Shown: positions 17,200-25,024 of the stretch, one piece after another
How the letters are laid out: every line of letters begins with the position of its first letter
How positions within the stretch are numbered: position 1 is the first letter of the stretch
From: Bacilli bacterium
GTDB lineage: Bacteria; Bacillota_I; Bacilli_A; RF39; UBA660
NCBI GenBank assembly: GCA_017541885.1
Contig: JAFXYF010000001.1
Coordinates: 58,643-122,642, forward strand
Direction: 5' to 3'
DNA: 64,000 nucleotides
Position numbers and translations under genes: made by a program
Notes under the pieces: generated by a model
Database searches by the model: none
What the model was told of the DNA's origin: nothing
Seen by the model: only the letters and a program-made list of their open reading frames with translations

Positions 17200-17752
17200 C
17201 TTTATTAATATACTCATCATAGTACTTTTTTAGTCTACTTTTTTTAAGTACTGGGTTAATTCCTTCTACTGCAATTTCTTCATAAACTCTAGTTATTAAT
17301 TCTTTTAATCTTTGATCCATAATTGCATGATCTTTAGTTCTATTCCAATAAGTTAACTGATATCCTTTGTCCCAATTTTTACCTTGATATGTTTCTCCTG
17401 CGGCTAAATTATCACAAAGTAACTCTAAGAAATATTTAAATGGCATTGGAGGAGATTCTATTCTGGCATTATAATCATGCCAATATTCATAGTGATGCTT
17501 ATTATGATTCTTATGATGAATCCATGCTAAGCTATAGCCTTTAACTTCTTTACATTTTCTAATTGGACTATATTTTCCTTCTTCAAAATATCTTGCTGTC
17601 TCAAAAAACTCTACTGGATAATATTTTGAAAAGTCATGAAAGAATCCTTGTAGAGGAATACCTACTTTACAACACAAACAAAATACTTTCCATCTATGAG
17701 TATTTACTACTTTAAAGTGTCCCCACATTTTCTTTAATGTTAGTTTATACAT
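17189..17752 (-). CDS. DUF5662 family protein
   Basis: 187 residues, soluble, rich in His and aromatic residues. The pattern 'HDFSKYYPVEF' ... 'WIHHKNHNKHHYEYW' is that of DUF5662, which resembles HD-type metal-dependent phosphohydrolases: repeated His and Asp could bind metal. No substrate is known. Monocistronic with its own terminator. Confidence 0.75.
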   Translation of the reverse strand: MYKLTLKKMWGHFKVVNTHRWKVFCLCCKVGIPLQGFFHDFSKYYPVEFFETARYFEEGKYSPIRKCKEVKGYSLAWIHHKNHNKHHYEYWHDYNARIESPPMPFKYFLELLCDNLAAGETYQGKNWDKGYQLTYWNRTKDHAIMDQRLKELITRVYEEIAVEGINPVLKKSRLKKYYDEYINKDNS

Positions 17753-17776
17753 ATCATCACCATATTAATTATAACA

Positions 17777-17810
17777 TAAAAAAGGAAAGATTAACGAGAC
17801 ATCTTTCCTT
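17777..17810 (-). terminator. terminator of the ABC-2 exporter/GNAT operon
   Basis: Stem AAGGAAAGAT/ATCTTTCCTT with a nine-base loop and T-run on the minus strand. Confidence 0.85.
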
Positions 17811-17817
17811 ATATATA

Positions 17818-18600
17818 TTATTTATTAATCTTGAAATTTATTAGGATTCCTTCATCTTTGAATCCGACTTTCTTATAAGCGGCATTGGACGCTTCATAAT
17901 GATAATCCGTATATAAAACTAATTTGTATCCTTCCTCTAATAGCATCTTACCTAAGGAATAGACCAAATACTGGCAATAGCCTTTTCCTCTTTCTTCTTT
18001 CGGTGTGAAGACATGAGTTATTTTGGCATATTCATCGACAACAGAATATGCAGCCATTGAGACTATATCGCCTTTTGAATCTTTTAAAACATATGTCTTT
18101 TTATCTTCTAACCAACCCTCTACTTCTTCTATTGCTTCTTTTTGTGTTATTTTCTTATGAAATAATTCTTCCATGTTATCTCGCCAATATTCTGATAAAG
18201 TCACTTTATCTACATAATTTGGTTTTACGAAGATACCCTTTCCTTTAGATGGTTTAATTACTTCATTACAATCTAGGAAGCCCATTTCAAAATAACCACT
18301 TACATTAAACTCTTTTTCTAGAAAATCATATATTTCTTTTTTTGCTGTAAACTTATTTTCTTTTTCAGTTATATAATTTTCTAAATCTTTTTTTAATTCT
18401 ATAAGTTTATCTTTAGGTAAATGATCAATTGACCATATCCATGTAGGTAATTGTTCTTCACTTTGACCTATAATGTATGTTTCTAAATCAGAATATAATT
18501 TAGAGGATTTACCTCTTATAATTTGAGATAAAACATAGAATTTATCTTTATCTTTTAAATATTCTTTTACATTTTTCAAATCTTCTTGTTTTACTCTCAT
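17818..18600 (-). CDS. GNAT-family N-acetyltransferase
   Basis: 260 residues from ATG 18600 with AGGAGGG upstream. The C-terminal 110 residues hold the GNAT fold: 'ITHVFTPKEERGKGYCQYLV' is the acetyl-CoA-binding motif A (R/Q-x-x-G-x-G/A variant ERGKGY) and 'ASNAAYKKVGFKDEGI' motif B. The N-terminal 120 residues are helical and unrecognised. It lies 10 bp after an ABC-2 permease and ends the operon, so an acetylation linked to the exported compound (for example resistance) is conceivable but unproven. Confidence 0.8.
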   Translation of the reverse strand: MRVKQEDLKNVKEYLKDKDKFYVLSQIIRGKSSKLYSDLETYIIGQSEEQLPTWIWSIDHLPKDKLIELKKDLENYITEKENKFTAKKEIYDFLEKEFNVSGYFEMGFLDCNEVIKPSKGKGIFVKPNYVDKVTLSEYWRDNMEELFHKKITQKEAIEEVEGWLEDKKTYVLKDSKGDIVSMAAYSVVDEYAKITHVFTPKEERGKGYCQYLVYSLGKMLLEEGYKLVLYTDYHYEASNAAYKKVGFKDEGILINFKINK

Positions 18601-18610
18601 ATTATCCCTC

Positions 18611-19405
18611 CTAGATTCTTGCATTCATTAAGTTTGTACTACTGTATCTTTTAAGTCCCTTATAAAATACTAAAAATGCAAGTGAAACAAATATTATTGT
18701 ACCGATTAAAATATAAATTAGATAATACCACTCAAAATTACTTACTACTTGTACCGGGATATAAGTAGTTAATCCTAATGGTAATATTGTATAAAACATT
18801 ATTTTTACTATTCCTTTAAATATACCTTCTGGGTAAGTTGCGAAGTTGATCATTAAACCGTTAATTGTATAGGCTATCATATCAGTTTTACCAAACCAGA
18901 ATGATAGAGATGCAAGCATTGTTGCGACACTAACAATTACTAGTGCTCCACAAATTCCGCAGAATAAGAATAGTATTAAATTTTTAAATGAGAAGCCATA
19001 GATAAATAGCATTATCATTGCATATATCATATCTCCTAATGCAGATACTTCTACACTACTTGTAATTGACTGAATCAAGACATTTTTTGGTTGAACGATA
19101 TAATTATCTAATTTACCACTATTAATAATGTCTGATAAATCAAAACTGTCTATGAAGAAGAATCTTGAGATACCATATGTTAATGCTGCAAATCCCCAAA
19201 GAAGAATAATTTGTTTAAAGCTATATCCACCAATATTATCTTTTAGAGAATAAATAATGATCCATTGTACTATAAAGCAGGCATTATTTAAAATCATAAA
19301 TAAAATATTAGATATGAATGTAACTTTATTTAACATTTCTCTTTGAAGAGCATATTTAGTAGTTTGAATAGTAACTCTTAACTGATTTCTAGCCTCCGTT
19401 AACAT
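18611..19405 (-). CDS. ABC-2 type permease (DUF990-like), second subunit
   Basis: 264 residues with six membrane segments. 'LLWGFAALTYGISRFFFIDSFDLSDIINSGKLDNYIVQP' region (about 68-108) is the hallmark of DUF990-type ABC-2 permeases, which come as pairs with one NatA/DrrA-like ATPase. Overlaps the first permease gene by 17 bp. Export of a hydrophobic or cationic compound is typical of the family. Confidence 0.82.
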   Translation of the reverse strand: MLTEARNQLRVTIQTTKYALQREMLNKVTFISNILFMILNNACFIVQWIIIYSLKDNIGGYSFKQIILLWGFAALTYGISRFFFIDSFDLSDIINSGKLDNYIVQPKNVLIQSITSSVEVSALGDMIYAMIMLFIYGFSFKNLILFLFCGICGALVIVSVATMLASLSFWFGKTDMIAYTINGLMINFATYPEGIFKGIVKIMFYTILPLGLTTYIPVQVVSNFEWYYLIYILIGTIIFVSLAFLVFYKGLKRYSSTNLMNARI

Positions 19406-20180
19406 TCAACTTTTTCACCCCTTTCCGATAGATTAAATGTGTAATTATTAAAACAATAATTAAGTAAATAATTTGAATTCCTATTACTTCAATAAACCTA
19501 TTTGTAGTAAAGTCTACAAATAGTTTTGCTGGTCCATAGCTTACAACATAGATTGGACTATATTTTGCAATTGCTTGTAAAAATGGAGGTAAAAATTCAA
19601 TTGGGAAAATAGTACCAATTACTAATATTAATTTACTATATAACCAGAAGAATGGATTGGCATCTTCTATAAAGAAAGATATTAATCCAATTCCTACTAC
19701 AATAAGAGTATTAATAATGCTTGATAATAAGCAAGATAGAATTACTCCTAAAGCACTTAAGAATGTAATTTTAGGAAATTCATGTAGAAAGATAAATCCT
19801 AAAGTCATACCTAAAATAGTTATTAAAACAAATTTAAATAAAGCAAGTCCTAAGTGATTAAATAAACTATATTCTACATAATTATATGGTTTTATGATGT
19901 TATAAGTAATATTACCACTACGTACATCATTACATATCTTTTTACATAGTTTTCTTCCACCTATACTCATCCATAATATTTCAGTTACAATTACATACCA
20001 AATCATTTGATTCATAGTATATCCTTTTATAACTTCAGATGGATCACTATAGATATATTGCCATAAATTTAAGAAGATAAATACCATGATAATATAACTA
20101 ACAAATCCTACTAGAATATCAAATGAATATTGAAGATTAGTCATTAATTCTGACTTAAAAATGTACAAATATTTTTTCAT
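19389..20180 (-). CDS. ABC-2 type permease (DUF990-like), first subunit
   Basis: 263 residues, six membrane segments. 'KKICNDVRSGNITYNIIKPYNY' matches the conserved loop of this permease family and parallels 'SGKLDNYIVQP' in the partner. It begins at the last base of the ATPase gene and overlaps the next permease, so the three are co-translated. Together they form a heterodimeric membrane channel for one exporter. Confidence 0.82.
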   Translation of the reverse strand: MKKYLYIFKSELMTNLQYSFDILVGFVSYIIMVFIFLNLWQYIYSDPSEVIKGYTMNQMIWYVIVTEILWMSIGGRKLCKKICNDVRSGNITYNIIKPYNYVEYSLFNHLGLALFKFVLITILGMTLGFIFLHEFPKITFLSALGVILSCLLSSIINTLIVVGIGLISFFIEDANPFFWLYSKLILVIGTIFPIEFLPPFLQAIAKYSPIYVVSYGPAKLFVDFTTNRFIEVIGIQIIYLIIVLIITHLIYRKGVKKLNVNGG

Positions 20181-21160
20181 TATTTGTCACCAGCTTTATA
20201 TATATCACTTATGATATCTTCTAGTGGAACATTAGAAATATTAATATCTATAATATTATCTGGATTTAGTAATTTAATCGCATCAGAAATATTTTTCTTT
20301 TTAAGATCTACTTCTATTTTTAAATTATAGTCTTTATCTTTTAAGATATTTATTCCTTCTACACTATCTAAATTAACTTTTTCTTTCATCTTTGCATCAA
20401 TGATTTTTTTATTAAGATAATGGTATTTTAAATTTTCCATAGTATCATCTAATACAATTTGACCTTTATTAACGATGATAACTCTTTTACATAATTTTTC
20501 TATATCAGATACATCATGTGAAGTTAAAACTACAGTAGTTTTATATTCTTTATTCATCCGTTTAATTAAAGATCTTATTTTTTCTTTTACAACAGGATCT
20601 AATCCAATTGTAGGTTCATCTAAGAATAATACTTTTGGTTCATGAATTAGAGAGGCAACAATCTCACATCTAATTCTTTGACCTAAACTTAGATTACGAA
20701 CTGGAGTATTGATAAAATCATCTAACTCAAACAATTCATTTAATTCTTTGATTTTTTTCTCAACTATTTTTTCAGGAATATCATAGATGGCTCCAAAGAA
20801 TTTAAAATTATCATAGGGAGTTAGATGGGTCCATAGTTGTTCTTTTTGTCCAAACACACAACCAATCTCATACGCCAATTTCTTGCGGTCTTTTTGAGGG
20901 TCAAAGCCTAAGACGTCAATTTTACCACTATCTGGGAATAATATTCCCGTCATCATTTTGATAGATGTAGATTTACCTGCACCATTAGGTCCGATGAAAG
21001 CAATCATTTCTCCTTTTTCTACACTGAAGGAGATGTTTTTAACAGCTTTGATGATATTGTATTTTGGCTTGATAAAAGATTTTAAGCTACCTTTTAATCC
21101 TTTTTCTTTTTGTTTTACTTTAAAATTCTTTGATAGATTTTCTACAGTAATGACAGCCAT
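20180..21160 (-). CDS. ABC-2 exporter ATP-binding protein
   Basis: 326 residues from ATG 21160 (AAGGAG eight bases upstream; an in-frame GTG overlapping that site is rejected). One ABC domain: Walker A 'GPNGAGKS', Q-loop 'FGQKEQLW', signature 'LSLGQRIR', Walker B 'VLFLDEPT', H-switch 'LTSHD', then a 90-residue C-terminal domain of the DrrA/NatA type. First gene of the exporter operon, directly downstream of two riboswitch-like RNAs. Confidence 0.9.
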   Translation of the reverse strand: MAVITVENLSKNFKVKQKEKGLKGSLKSFIKPKYNIIKAVKNISFSVEKGEMIAFIGPNGAGKSTSIKMMTGILFPDSGKIDVLGFDPQKDRKKLAYEIGCVFGQKEQLWTHLTPYDNFKFFGAIYDIPEKIVEKKIKELNELFELDDFINTPVRNLSLGQRIRCEIVASLIHEPKVLFLDEPTIGLDPVVKEKIRSLIKRMNKEYKTTVVLTSHDVSDIEKLCKRVIIVNKGQIVLDDTMENLKYHYLNKKIIDAKMKEKVNLDSVEGINILKDKDYNLKIEVDLKKKNISDAIKLLNPDNIIDINISNVPLEDIISDIYKAGDK

Positions 21161-21242
21161 ACTAATCACTCCTTTCTAAATATTTCGTTTTTATAGAATC
21201 CTTATTCTTATCATCAAAACTATTATAATATACTTTAGTAAA

Positions 21243-21340
21243 TAAAAAAACACGGCAAAAACTATTTTAAAAATAGTGACTCCGTGTTTACGTGTAGGTT
21301 TGTTTACCCTATGCAGCTCGATATCTTATGCATACTCACT
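21243..21340 (-). ncRNA. riboswitch-like structured RNA, copy B (downstream)
   Basis: On the minus strand: AGTGA, then hairpin TATGCA-13-TGCATA (21310-21334, loop TAAGATATCGAGC), then a short variable hairpin, then the conserved ACACGTAAA-ACGGAGTCACTA, then an intrinsic terminator (AACACGG/CCGTGTT with inner ACTATTT/AAATAGT, seven T). The 5' AGTGA can pair with TCACT, which is part of the terminator's ascending arm, so the two folds exclude each other. It ends 83 bp before the exporter ATPase start. I know no named riboswitch with this consensus. Confidence 0.65.
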
Positions 21341-21366
21341 TGATTCTATAAAAACTAGTCGAGAAA

Positions 21367-21466
21367 ACAAAAAATACGGGCACTACTAATACTAGTAGTG
21401 ACTCCGTATTTACGTGTAAGATTATTAATCTCTATGCAGCTCGTTTCCTTATGCATACTCACTCGA
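21367..21466 (-). ncRNA. riboswitch-like structured RNA, copy A (upstream)
   Basis: Same architecture as copy B: AGTGA, hairpin TATGCA-13-TGCATA (21433-21457, loop TAAGGAAACGAGC), second hairpin AGATT/AATCT, ACACGTAAATACGGAGTCACTA, then terminator AATACGG/CCGTATT with inner CACTACTA/TAGTAGTG and six T (21369-21374). Stem positions differ in sequence between copies while pairing is kept (AATACGG versus AACACGG with matching partners), evidence for a selected RNA structure. A consensus promoter lies right upstream. Confidence 0.65.
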
Positions 21467-21476
21467 CTTGCCTAAA

Positions 21477-21505
21477 ATGTTATCATATAAACAATTGTTT
21501 GTCAA
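21477..21505 (-). promoter_or_regulatory. promoter of the tandem structured RNAs
   Basis: TTGACA (21500-21505), 17-bp spacer, TAACAT (21477-21482); the transcript would start around 21470, four bases before the first conserved element. Near 21222-21227 on the minus strand another TATAAT could serve the exporter separately. Confidence 0.8.
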
Positions 21506-21515
21506 CCTATTATTG

Positions 21516-22163
21516 TTAATAGTAATAATTATTGGGTGGAGTCATATATAATTGTTGAATAAAAATATCTTCTTCCATTGGTTTAAAGGCTTTATTTGAA
21601 TTAGTCTTTTTATTTTTCTTTTCATATATTTCAAACAGTTCTTTAAATCTAGCATAATGGACTATTTCTCTTTGTCTTAACCATAATAGTGGTCCTATTA
21701 CGTCAGGATCGTCTGTAAGATCAATTAAGTTTTCATAGACTGCTCTTGCTTTTTGTTCAGCAGCCATATCTTCAGATAAATCTGCTAGATAATCTCCTGT
21801 TGTCGCAAAATATGCTACTGTAAATGGTACTCCATTCGCATCAGTTGGGAATAAGCCTTTTGCATGTTCTGCATAATGAGTATCTAGTCCTGCTTCTTTT
21901 AATTCATCAAGAGTAGCATCTTTCATTAATTGATAAATCATTGTTTCTAACATTTCAACATGTCCTAATTCTTCAGTACCAATATCATTTAATAGAGCTC
22001 TTCCCCTATCATCAGGCATAGTCATTTTTTGATTTAAATAACGAAGAGCTGCGCCTAATTCTCCATTAGGTCCACCATATTGAGTGACTAAATATTTAGC
22101 CATTCTCAAATCTTTCTTTTTTATATTTACTGGATATTGTAATCTTTTTTGATAACTAAACAT
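21516..22163 (-). CDS. cotJC: CotJC-type spore coat protein (manganese catalase family)
   Basis: 215 residues, ferritin-like four-helix bundle. Metal-ligand motifs: 'LLNDIGTEELGHVEML' (Glu-Glu-x-x-His), 'AAEQKARAVYENL' and 'REIVHYARF'. N-terminal 'QYPVNIKKKDLRMAKYLVTQYGGPNGEL' is typical of CotJC. The family forms an inner coat protein in Bacillus and can disproportionate hydrogen peroxide. The C-terminus ends in a Pro/Asn/Tyr tail. Overlaps the upstream cotJB-type gene by 8 bp. Confidence 0.92.
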   Translation of the reverse strand: MFSYQKRLQYPVNIKKKDLRMAKYLVTQYGGPNGELGAALRYLNQKMTMPDDRGRALLNDIGTEELGHVEMLETMIYQLMKDATLDELKEAGLDTHYAEHAKGLFPTDANGVPFTVAYFATTGDYLADLSEDMAAEQKARAVYENLIDLTDDPDVIGPLLWLRQREIVHYARFKELFEIYEKKNKKTNSNKAFKPMEEDIFIQQLYMTPPNNYYY

Positions 22164-22530
22164 TTGTTACCTCCCAAGGCCAATTATTAACCCAAGCATA
22201 TGATTCATTCATAGACTCACTATTAATACATAATGGTCCATATTTTTCCTCATACTCTTCCATTAATCTATTTGCCTTTTTTTGATAATCTACAAAAAGC
22301 ATAAACATACTTTTATCTTCTGGATGAATATCTAAATATAAATTTAATTCATGAGCCGCAAATGATACAACAGATAACTCATATAAACATTTTTCTTTTT
22401 CGTTTTTTGGAACTAATCTAGACTCCATATAGTTTTTATATGGATCATATAAATTTCTCCATAAATTTCCTTTTAAGAAACCTTCTTCTATTTGAAATAA
22501 ATCATTTTGATTATTTATGTAATTATTCAT
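22156..22530 (-). CDS. cotJB: CotJA-CotJB fusion-like coat protein
   Basis: 124 residues. Residues about 45-124 match CotJB: 'CLYELSVVSFAAHELNLYLDIHPEDK', 'EEKYGPLCI', 'YAWVNNWPWE'. The first 35 residues carry 'EEGFLKGNLWRNLYDPYKNY', the C-terminal motif of the separate small protein CotJA. In Bacillus cotJA, cotJB and cotJC are three genes; here A and B seem joined. Coupled to cotJC by an 8-bp overlap. Its presence suggests a sporulating organism or ancestor. Confidence 0.8.
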   Translation of the reverse strand: MNNYINNQNDLFQIEEGFLKGNLWRNLYDPYKNYMESRLVPKNEKEKCLYELSVVSFAAHELNLYLDIHPEDKSMFMLFVDYQKKANRLMEEYEEKYGPLCINSESMNESYAWVNNWPWEVTNV

Positions 22531-22615
22531 AAATCTCCTTTCAAATTAATGTATTCTATAGTCATTTATCTTGTAATGATAAAAGCCTATATTTCTAAAA
22601 AAAAGAGATTTAGTC

Positions 22616-22644
22616 TTGTCAAATAACGATTTTACTGATAGAAT
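22616..22644 (+). promoter_or_regulatory. promoter of tRNA-His
   Basis: TTGTCA (22616-22621), 17-bp spacer, TAGAAT (22639-22644), 20 bp before the tRNA. Confidence 0.8.
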
Positions 22645-22663
22645 ATACTTGTTACTTTGAAAT

Positions 22664-22740
22664 GGCGCCATTGGTGAAGTGGTTAACACGCTAGTTTGTG
22701 GCACTAGTATGCAAGAGTTCGATTCTCTTATGACGCCCCA
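22664..22740 (+). tRNA. tRNA-His (anticodon GTG)
   Basis: Cloverleaf with anticodon stem CTAGT/ACTAG around loop TTGTGGC (anticodon GTG), T arm AAGAG-TTCGATT-CTCTT and encoded CCA. The extra G at position -1 faces C73, the identity element of tRNA-His. The acceptor stem has one C-A mismatch (pair 4-69). Confidence 0.95.
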
Positions 22741-22749
22741 TATGAAATT

Positions 22750-22776
22750 AACGATTCTTATGAATCGTTTTTTTTT
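22750..22776 (+). terminator. terminator of tRNA-His
   Basis: Stem ACGATTC/GAATCGT with loop TTAT and nine T. Confidence 0.88.
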
Positions 22777-22778
22777 AC

Positions 22779-22807
22779 AAAAAAATAGAGATGCATCTCT
22801 ATTTTTT
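22779..22807 (-). terminator. terminator of the zinc-ribbon gene
   Basis: Palindrome AAAATAGAGATGCATCTCTATTTT with a T-run on the minus strand. Confidence 0.8.
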
Positions 22808-22812
22808 ATAAA

Positions 22813-23313
22813 TTATAAAAGAAAAACAGCAACTAATATACATATTATTGCAAATATTATCCAAAAAATACTAGAACTTTTTGTTTTACTTACTTCCTTC
22901 TCATAATTTTGTTGATTGATACTATTAACTTCTGGATTATCTGTTTGAATGTTTGTTATTGCTTTTAATGCTCCTGATCCCCTATTAAATGATAACATTA
23001 TTTCAGTATTATTATTTAAAAACACTTTTACATCTGTGCTTCTAATAGAACTTTTAAAAGTTAAAACACAATCATGATCAATTGGTAAAGATATTGTTTG
23101 ACCTTTACCTACTTCAGCTACATAATTACCATCTATATATATTTTAACAGGTGGATTAACCGCAAATGTTTCTTGATATCCATGAATAATAACCATACTT
23201 TGTTTTGGAGTATCACCACCATTATTACCATTAATTTCATATCCACAATTGATACATTGTTTTACAGTATCACTTATTTCTTTCCCACATTCTGGGCATT
23301 TTATTAAAGCCAT
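22813..23313 (-). CDS. zinc-ribbon protein with C-terminal membrane anchor
   Basis: 166 residues from ATG 23313 (AAGGAG eight bases upstream). An N-terminal zinc ribbon, C-PEC ... C-INC (CxxC-x10-CxxC), is followed by a beta-rich domain (about 40-115: 'PVKIYIDGNYVAEVGKGQ') resembling small PEGA-like or DUF2846-like folds, and a C-terminal membrane helix (146-166). Probably cytoplasmic and tail-anchored. Function unknown; monocistronic. Confidence 0.65.
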   Translation of the reverse strand: MALIKCPECGKEISDTVKQCINCGYEINGNNGGDTPKQSMVIIHGYQETFAVNPPVKIYIDGNYVAEVGKGQTISLPIDHDCVLTFKSSIRSTDVKVFLNNNTEIMLSFNRGSGALKAITNIQTDNPEVNSINQQNYEKEVSKTKSSSIFWIIFAIICILVAVFLL

Positions 23314-23437
23314 AATACACACTCCTTACAATTAAATTATAGCATACAACAGGACCTGTGAATACCATAAACAGAACTTTTCTGTTCCCAAACATAACAA
23401 GTCATAAATAAGGCAATAATATTGTGGTGTTATATAT

Positions 23438-23681
23438 ATGGCTACTTTTAAAAGAGATTTTAAATTTGAAAACAATATAATGGCTAGAGTTTCAAATAAT
23501 ATAAGAAAATATAGAAATACAGCTGGAATAACTCAAGAACAATTAGCAGGTATATATAGGAAAATCATATGATTTTATTAGAAGAATTGAATATAAAAAA
23601 GTCGAAAATGGTTGTTCTGTTGACACACTCTATAAAATATCAGTAGTATTAGGCATTACTATGGATAAATTATTTGAGTAA
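23438..23681 (+). pseudogene. frameshifted XRE-family regulator
   Basis: ATG 23438 opens a frame with the start of a Cro/CI helix-turn-helix ('NNIRKYRNTAGITQEQLAG') that hits TGA after 44 codons. The rest of the domain continues in another frame from about 23557 ('GKSYDFIRRIEYKKVENG', 'SVDTLYKISVVLGITMDKLFE') to TAA 23681. One single-base change near 23549-23560 would restore a ~80-residue regulator. Either a decayed gene or a sequencing error. Confidence 0.75.
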
Positions 23682-23740
23682 TACACAATTATAGTATTCA
23701 ATAAAAAGAGAATATGCATAACAAAAGAAATATATCTTTT

Positions 23741-23840
23741 CTTTTTTCAAAATGAATGATATTTTTATTTAGCAATTGAGAAAATCGAAGGTTTATAGAT
23801 TTGTGCCCATTTTTCGCAAACACGTTAAATCGAGGCCCAA
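23741..23840 (+). repeat. dispersed repeat, copy A
   Basis: Shares CTTTT-TCAAAATG-ATG-TAT and TTTAGCAATTGAG---ATCGA with the minus strand of 61767-61874; the first 55 bases are clearly alike, the rest less so. It lies in gene-free DNA after the broken regulator. Possibly a remnant of a small mobile element. Confidence 0.45.
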
Positions 23841-23851
23841 TTTTTAGAAAG

Positions 23852-23878
23852 AAAAAAGACTCAATTTGAGTCTTTTTT
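23852..23878 (-). terminator. terminator of the haemolysin-III gene
   Basis: Stem AAAAAAGACTC/GAGTCTTTTTT; symmetrical, so it may work from both sides. Confidence 0.75.
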
Positions 23879-24527
23879 ATATCGCATAAAACAAAATACT
23901 AAATGATTGAAGAATGCATCCTGCGAGTACAAATAAATGAAATACTGAATGCATGTATCTTACTTTAGAACCTATACCATAGAGTACTGCTCCTAAAGTA
24001 TATACTATTCCTCCACTTAATAATAATATAAGTCCTGTTGTAGGTATTACACTATAAAGTGATTTAAATGATATTAATACCATCCATCCCATTATTAAAT
24101 AAAGGAGGAATGCTATTACTTTAAATCTTTCTAAACTTATTGAATTTATAATTACTCCTAATACTGCACAAAACCATACTATTCCAAATAATGTCCAACC
24201 AGTTGATCCACCAATTAAGCTTATACAAAATGGAGTGTAACTTCCTGCGATAAATACATAAATATCGCAATGGTCTATTACTCTTAAAACATATTTTGCT
24301 TTTGTTTTTGAACTTAGTGCATGATATAAGCAACTAAATAAAAACATAACAATCATTGTTACTCCATAAATACAAGATGAAACTACACCTGCTGGATTAT
24401 GATTATGTGCAGACATTATAATAGTTAAAATTAAGATAACTATTCCGAATAATACTCCTAGTCCATGTGTTATGGAATTTGTTATTTCTTCTCCTAAAGT
24501 ATATTTAGGTTTTTTATTTTTCTTCAT
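23877..24527 (-). CDS. haemolysin III / YqfA family membrane protein (PAQR-like)
   Basis: 216 residues, seven membrane segments. PAQR/HlyIII motifs: 'GEEITNSITHGLG' at the N-terminus, 'SCLYHAL', 'RVIDHCDIYVFIAGSYTPF' and 'MHSVFHLFVLAG' at the C-terminus; the Ser-His, Asp-His and His-xxx-His residues form the zinc site of these hydrolase-like proteins. Proposed to act on membrane lipids or fluidity in bacteria. Start ATG follows AGAGGTGA. Confidence 0.92.
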   Translation of the reverse strand: MKKNKKPKYTLGEEITNSITHGLGVLFGIVILILTIIMSAHNHNPAGVVSSCIYGVTMIVMFLFSCLYHALSSKTKAKYVLRVIDHCDIYVFIAGSYTPFCISLIGGSTGWTLFGIVWFCAVLGVIINSISLERFKVIAFLLYLIMGWMVLISFKSLYSVIPTTGLILLLSGGIVYTLGAVLYGIGSKVRYMHSVFHLFVLAGCILQSFSILFYAI

Positions 24528-24554
24528 TTTTCACCTCTAGTAAATAATATTTTT

Positions 24555-25013
24555 TTATGTTTCTGAAAGTCTTTCGATTCTTTGTTCTACTTGTTCTCTA
24601 TGTTCTATTATTTGATTTTCTATTACTTGTTTTCTTTCAGTTATTTGTTCTTTTTCTTCAGATAATCTTTCTATTTTATCTTTAGTAGTATCTATTGCAG
24701 TTGAAACTGATTGACTTGATCTTAAATATGCTTGTCTATTACTTGCGGCTAGATACTGGCAATTCTTTTGGAAGCCTGAATTAGCAATTGATTCTACTGC
24801 GGCATTTATACAACTAGTTAAGCTTTTATTTAAATGTCCAACTTCTTCTTGTATTCCTTTAATATATTGCAAGTTTTCTTCTTGAGCAGCTAATCTTGCT
24901 TCACATTCTCTTTCAAGATTTTCTTCTGCTTCTCTTTGTTCTTGTAGTTCTCGTTCTCTTTCAGCTTCTTCTTGCTCAATACGTTCCCTTTCTTCTCTTT
25001 CTCTATCGTCCAT
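24555..25013 (-). CDS. coiled-coil protein, third gene of a WXG-like cluster
   Basis: 152 residues, soluble and almost wholly helical. Residues 1-50 are an Arg/Glu-rich charged helix, 60-110 a moderately hydrophobic helical pair ('LNKSLTSCINAAVESIA'), 110-152 a heptad-rich coiled coil. No enzyme motif. It lies 11 bp after the 212-residue protein, on one operon with the hydrolase-like gene. By size and helix content it could be a chaperone or partner of a secreted protein. Confidence 0.5.
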   Translation of the reverse strand: MDDREREERERIEQEEAERERELQEQREAEENLERECEARLAAQEENLQYIKGIQEEVGHLNKSLTSCINAAVESIANSGFQKNCQYLAASNRQAYLRSSQSVSTAIDTTKDKIERLSEEKEQITERKQVIENQIIEHREQVEQRIERLSET

Positions 25014-25024
25014 TGTAACACCCC

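Noticed and set aside
21243..21466. CRISPR-like tandem repeat
   Set aside because: Only two copies, variable loops with compensatory stems, and terminators; no spacers or cas genes.
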